Assembly: GCA_007133095.1 (NCBI GenBank)
Contig: SLNK01000056.1
Location: 1-17,230 of the forward strand
DNA length: 17,230 nucleotides
From: Candidatus Peregrinibacteria bacterium
GTDB taxonomy: Bacteria > Patescibacteriota > Gracilibacteria > UBA1369 > LOWO2-01-FULL-3
Direction: 5' to 3'
Shown here: in pieces, positions 14,198 to 17,230 of the stretch
How positions within the stretch are numbered: the first letter of the stretch is position 1
How the letters are laid out: each line of letters begins with the position of its first letter
Translations under genes and position numbers: made by a program
Notes under the pieces: model-generated
What the model was told of the DNA's origin: nothing
The model's input: the letters and a program-made list of their open reading frames with translations, nothing else
The model's database searches: none

Positions 14198-14854
14198 ATG
14201 GGAAAAAGAAAAAAACTAACGGAAAGAACTCTTGAAAATGCGCTGAAAGCCAAGTCTTTCCGTGTTGCTGTTTTCGGTTCTGCAAGAATAAAAAAGAACG
14301 ACGAAATTTACAAAAACGTTTTTGATCTTGCAAAAAAAATAGGGGAGAAAAAATTTCATCTGGTAACCGGTGGAGGCCCCGGCTTGATGGAAGCCGCAAA
14401 CGCCGGCCATTCAGCCGGAGACCCCAAAGATGAAGCGGACAATATTGGCCTGCTTATTAAACTCCCTTGGGAACCGGGAGGGAATGTACATCTGGAAATT
14501 CAAAAAGAATTCGATAAATTTTCCGGAAGACTGGACAAATTTATAGCCCTTTCAAACGTAATGGTTGTTGTTCCCGGAGGAGTGGGAACATTGCTGGAAT
14601 TGTCATACGCCTGGCAACTGGTTCAAGTTAAGCATATACAACCGGTCCAGATAATTCTCATTGGAGAGATGTGGGAAGAATTCGTAAAATGGATTGAAAA
14701 ATACCCGCTTAAAAAAGGGTTGATCTGCGAGAAAGATATGGACTGTATCCACGTTGTAAAAAACAACGAAGAGGCAATGAAACTCATAGAAGTCGCACAT
14801 GAAGGGTTCAAACAGGGGAAAAATGTAAACGAACCATATCTTTTGGGAAAATAA
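14198..14854 (+). CDS. LOG-family protein (TIGR00730-type nucleotide phosphoribohydrolase)
   Basis: The 218-aa protein has a Rossmann-like fold with the LOG family motifs: VAVFGSARI (about 24-32), VTGGGPGLMEAANAG (about 55-69) and VVPGGVGTLLELSYAW (about 125-140), containing the diagnostic PGGxGTxxE. Characterised members hydrolyse cytokinin riboside 5'-monophosphates or purine nucleoside monophosphates to free base and ribose-5-P. Many bacterial members were mislabelled lysine decarboxylases, which this is not. The substrate here is unknown. If it releases ribose-5-P, that would feed the neighbouring transketolase, but this is speculation from position. The basic N-terminus (MGKRKKLTERTLENALKAKS) precedes the core. 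It starts 45 nt after tkt, with a TAAAAT (14162-14167) that could be a -10 box. Confidence 0.88.
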   Translation: MGKRKKLTERTLENALKAKSFRVAVFGSARIKKNDEIYKNVFDLAKKIGEKKFHLVTGGGPGLMEAANAGHSAGDPKDEADNIGLLIKLPWEPGGNVHLEIQKEFDKFSGRLDKFIALSNVMVVVPGGVGTLLELSYAWQLVQVKHIQPVQIILIGEMWEEFVKWIEKYPLKKGLICEKDMDCIHVVKNNEEAMKLIEVAHEGFKQGKNVNEPYLLGK

Positions 14855-14866
14855 AATGTGTTATAT

Positions 14867-14888
14867 TGTTTCGGCAAAACCCGAAGCA
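14867..14888 (+). promoter_or_regulatory. Hairpin immediately upstream of epmA start
   Basis: TGTTTCGG (14867-14874) pairs with CCGAAGCA (14881-14888) over 8 bp including one G-U, with a 6-nt loop. The stem ends 2 nt before the epmA ATG. No T-tract follows, so it is unlikely to be a terminator. It would sit where the ribosome binds and could limit translation of epmA. Confidence 0.45.
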
Positions 14889-14890
14889 AT

Positions 14891-15865
14891 ATGTTATCGA
14901 AAAAAATCGCACAAAAAAGAAGTGAACTGTACAAACAAATAAGAGTTTTTTTTGATGAACAAGGATTCACGGAAGTCGAAACCCCGATAATGGTGGAATC
15001 TCCCGGAATGGAACCCCATCTCACTCCTTTCGAAACAACTCTGAATATACAAAATCGGCCACCAAAAGCTCTTTATTTGAACACTTCCCCTGAACTGCAG
15101 ATGAAAAAACTTTTGGCCGCAAACTTCGGGAATATTCACACAATAACTAAAGTGTTTCGGAACGGCGAAACGGGCGGCCCAATGCACAATCCGGAATTCA
15201 CAATGTTGGAATGGTACAGAACAAAAGCGGATTATTTCGATATAATGGAAGACTGCGAAAATCTGATAAACCACCTGATTAAAAACAGCTTTCCGGAAGC
15301 AAATTTAAAAGCTCCGACACCATGGCGAAGAATTTCAACAAATGAACTTTTTATAAAACACTGTGATATCGATCTCACAAAATATCGAGATGCAAAAAGC
15401 TTTAAAGAAATAGCGGACAAAAAAGGGCTGGACACAAAAGCCTGCTTTGAATGGGACGACATTTTCTTCAAAATCTTTCTAAACAACATAGAATCCGTCC
15501 TTCCCAAAGCGCCCATCTTTATATATGACTACCCCTCAACGCAAGCGGCGCTCGCAAGAAAATCAAAGAAAAACCCGTTCTTCGCGGAAAGATTTGAGAT
15601 GTACATAAACGGGATAGAACTGGCGAACGCGTTCTCGGAATTGATAGACGCGGAGGAACAAAAACAAAGACTTGAAGAAGAACAGGCTTTACGAAGAAAG
15701 ATGAATAAAACAGTTTTTGATATTGACGAAGAATTTATCGCTGCTCTAGAATCCATATCGCAACCATGTGCGGGAATAGCTCTGGGGGTGGACCGCCTTC
15801 TAATGGTCTTAACCGGCCTGGAATCGGTAGAAGAAACACTGCTTTTCCCCCTTCGCAACAAATAA
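14891..15865 (+). CDS. epmA: EF-P--(R)-beta-lysine ligase EpmA (PoxA/GenX/YjeA)
   Basis: EpmA is a lysyl-tRNA synthetase paralogue without an anticodon-binding domain; it attaches (R)-beta-lysine to a conserved Lys of elongation factor P. The 324-aa protein (E. coli form about 325) has class II motifs: QGFTEVETPIMVESPGMEPH (motif 1), TSPELQMKKLL and FRNGETGGPMHNPEFTMLEW (motif 2 region), RFEMYINGIELANAFSEL, and GIALGVDRLLMVLTG (motif 3). The Ala in GIALGVDR matches EpmA, where LysRS normally has Gly. The ATG at 14891 gives the expected N-terminus; a GTG at 14858 would add 11 unrelated residues. efp, its protein substrate, follows 11 nt downstream, which is strong contextual support. EpmB, which makes beta-lysine, is not in this window. 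Confidence 0.95.
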   Translation: MLSKKIAQKRSELYKQIRVFFDEQGFTEVETPIMVESPGMEPHLTPFETTLNIQNRPPKALYLNTSPELQMKKLLAANFGNIHTITKVFRNGETGGPMHNPEFTMLEWYRTKADYFDIMEDCENLINHLIKNSFPEANLKAPTPWRRISTNELFIKHCDIDLTKYRDAKSFKEIADKKGLDTKACFEWDDIFFKIFLNNIESVLPKAPIFIYDYPSTQAALARKSKKNPFFAERFEMYINGIELANAFSELIDAEEQKQRLEEEQALRRKMNKTVFDIDEEFIAALESISQPCAGIALGVDRLLMVLTGLESVEETLLFPLRNK

Positions 15866-15876
15866 CCAATTCAAAA

Positions 15877-16434
15877 ATGCCATCAACAACAAACATAGTG
15901 CAAGGCCTTGCAATTGACTTTAAAGGACAGCCTTGGCTCGTCATAACCGCCCAATTCGTAAATCCCGGGAAAGGCGCGGCCTTCACAAGATCAAAACTCA
16001 GAAACCTCAAAACCGGACAGGTCGTAGAAAACACATTCAGATCCGGAGAAGCCGTGGAACTCATTGATATGACAAGAAACAAATGCCAATTTTCATACAA
16101 AGAAGGAACAGCCTACAATTTCATGGACAACGAAAGCTACGAACAATTTTCTCTGGAAGAGGATTCAATAGGCGATGCAAAGCAATATCTTCTTGAAGGA
16201 ACCGAATGCTACGCGATGTACCTTGACGGAGTCCCGGTAAGTATACAAATCCCCCAAAAAATAGACTTCAAAGTGATAGAAGCTCCCCCCGGACTCAAAG
16301 GCGACACGGCAACGGGAGGTTCAAAAGATGTAAAAATAGAAACAGGCTCAATGATAAAAGTCCCCCTCTTCATAAAAGAAGGCGATGTGATAAAAGTAAA
16401 CACGGACAGCGGAGAATACGTTAGCAAAGCGTGA
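15877..16434 (+). CDS. efp: Translation elongation factor P
   Basis: EF-P binds between the ribosomal P and E sites and stimulates peptide-bond formation at consecutive prolines. The 185-aa protein has the normal three beta-barrel domains: an N-terminal KOW-like domain with FVNPGKGAAFTRSKLRNL, a middle domain (YNFMDNESYEQFSLEED) and a C-terminal OB domain (TGSMIKVPLFIKEGDVIKVNTDSGEYVSKA). Lys32 in PGKG is at the position of E. coli Lys34, the residue beta-lysylated by EpmA. The ATG at 15877 gives the canonical start; the frame stays open further upstream but only within epmA. It is 11 nt after epmA and 23 nt before serS, probably in one transcript. Confidence 0.98.
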   Translation: MPSTTNIVQGLAIDFKGQPWLVITAQFVNPGKGAAFTRSKLRNLKTGQVVENTFRSGEAVELIDMTRNKCQFSYKEGTAYNFMDNESYEQFSLEEDSIGDAKQYLLEGTECYAMYLDGVPVSIQIPQKIDFKVIEAPPGLKGDTATGGSKDVKIETGSMIKVPLFIKEGDVIKVNTDSGEYVSKA

Positions 16435-16450
16435 TCAAAAACGCTATTAT
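16421..16450 (+). promoter_or_regulatory. Candidate promoter of serS
   Basis: TTAGCA (16421-16426), an 18-bp spacer, then TATTAT (16445-16450), overlapping the efp 3' end. Transcription would start near 16457, essentially at the serS ATG (16458), so this transcript would be leaderless. The match is weak, and co-transcription with efp is an alternative. Confidence 0.25.
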
Positions 16451-16457
16451 GTGAACC

Positions 16458-17230
16458 ATGCAGGATATAAAATTCATAATTGAAAATCCGGGACTGATTA
16501 AGCAAGGCGCCAAAAGAAAGGACGTCCATGTTGAAGTTGATAAAATCATAGAGCTCTACGAAAAGCGCAAAGAAAAACTACAAAAAGTGGAAAGTCTGCG
16601 CGCGGAACAAAACCGTGTTTCAAAAGAAATTTCAAAAAGCGAAGACAAGAAGCAGCTGCTTGAGGAAATGACCAAAGTAAAAGAAGAAATAAAAGCGCTT
16701 GAACCCGATATCGCGACCCTTGAAATTGAAATGGATAAACTTGTCTTGTTAATACCGAATCCTCCTTTGGATTCCGTTCCGGACGGCACGGAAGACGATA
16801 ACGAAACGGTTAGAACTCACGGGGAAAAACCGGAATTTGATTTCGAGCCGAAAGACCATCTCGCATTGGGAAAAAATCTGGACATAATAGACATTGAAAG
16901 AGGGGTAAGAACCTCCGGAGCAAGATTTTATTATCTCAAAAACGAGGCGGTCCTTCTGGAATTCGCGTTGGTACAACACATTCTTCACAAACTGATCGCG
17001 AAAGGGTTTTCTCCAATAATCCCCCCGGTTCTTGTAAAAGAACAAGCTATGTTAGCAACAGGATTCTTCCCCGCGGAAAAAAACGAAATCTACCAAGCGG
17101 ATGAAGACCTCTTCCTTGTAGGAACATCGGAAGTTCCGCTGACAATGCTCCATTACAAAGAAATTCTTGAAGAAAAAAATCTACCCCTAAGATACTGCGG
17201 ATTTTCCACATGCTTCCGAAGAGAAGCCGG
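16458..17230 (+). CDS. serS: Seryl-tRNA synthetase, N-terminal part (partial)
   Basis: SerRS charges tRNA-Ser (and tRNA-Sec) with serine. The 257 complete codons seen here start MQDIKFIIENPGLIKQGAKRK. They continue into the long antiparallel coiled-coil arm that binds the tRNA variable arm (about 28-100, rich in Lys/Glu, with SLRAEQNRVSKEISK), then LIPNPPLDSVPDG and HLALGKNLDIIDIERGVRTSGARFYYLK. The class II catalytic domain begins with VLVKEQAMLATGFFP and LVGTSEVPLTMLHYKEIL. The window ends in motif 2, at STCFRREAG. The start ATG at 16458 is 23 nt after efp. The C-terminal half, including motif 3, lies beyond the window. Confidence 0.98.
   Translation, partial: MQDIKFIIENPGLIKQGAKRKDVHVEVDKIIELYEKRKEKLQKVESLRAEQNRVSKEISKSEDKKQLLEEMTKVKEEIKALEPDIATLEIEMDKLVLLIPNPPLDSVPDGTEDDNETVRTHGEKPEFDFEPKDHLALGKNLDIIDIERGVRTSGARFYYLKNEAVLLEFALVQHILHKLIAKGFSPIIPPVLVKEQAMLATGFFPAEKNEIYQADEDLFLVGTSEVPLTMLHYKEILEEKNLPLRYCGFSTCFRREA

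Noticed and set aside
1..17230. UGA-recoded genome (Gracilibacteria/Absconditabacteria code 25)
   Set aside because: Several genes end at TGA at their family-typical length (grpE, tkt, efp, znuA, znuC), so UGA is a stop.
1..17230. tRNA/rRNA genes, insertion sequences, prophage or defence genes
   Set aside because: No cloverleaf, rRNA, transposase, integrase or defence protein could be recognised; the window is a core metabolic and housekeeping region.

Overview
The window is a dense stretch of a bacterial chromosome using the standard stop codons. TAA and TGA both end recognisable genes (grpE, znuA, znuC, tkt and efp end in TGA) and Trp is TGG, so the UGA-recoded lineages (code 25) are excluded. 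Coding strands are A/purine-rich, genes are packed with gaps of about 0-50 nt, and almost no start is preceded by a Shine-Dalgarno motif. A compact HrcA, a full phosphoketolase/transaldolase/transketolase set and an EpmA/EF-P pair point to a Candidate Phyla Radiation bacterium. A Peregrinibacteria-like organism is my best guess, but this is inference from gene style and not a placement.

Layout. (1) 1-147: the 3' end of gap (GAPDH). (2) 166-3492: heat-shock cluster hrcA-grpE-dnaK with two CIRCE operators. Each CIRCE contains the TATAAT -10 box of a sigma-A-like promoter in its spacer, one before hrcA and one before dnaK. No dnaJ follows. (3) 3493-4023 (minus): an unrecognised 176-aa protein whose stop codon abuts that of dnaK. 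(4) 7041-4131 (minus): a zinc operon zur-znuA-znuC-znuB. ZnuA carries a His/Asp-rich loop encoded by three nearly identical 36-bp tandem repeats, and ZnuC has a His tail created by its overlap with znuB. (5) 7222-7482: a single-RRM RNA-binding protein with a probable long leader, followed by a bidirectional terminator shared with the convergent gene xfp. (6) 9936-7564 (minus): phosphoketolase xfp. (7) 9937-10290: a 354-bp divergent intergenic region with a striking 151-nt GC-rich folded element (27-bp inverted arms around a branched core), flanked by the probable promoters of xfp and tal. (8) 10291-14152: tal-pgi-tkt, very tightly packed. (9) 14198-17230: a LOG-family protein, epmA, efp and the 5' part of serS.

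How it works together. Pgi, Xfp, Tal and Tkt are the carbon-rearranging enzymes of the bifidobacterial fructose-6-phosphate shunt, turning hexose phosphate into acetyl phosphate plus glyceraldehyde-3-phosphate. The latter is the substrate of the GAPDH at the window edge. EpmA and EF-P form a modification enzyme/substrate pair that helps ribosomes through polyproline stretches. HrcA should repress its own operon and dnaK through CIRCE, and Zur should repress the zinc uptake genes it is co-transcribed with.
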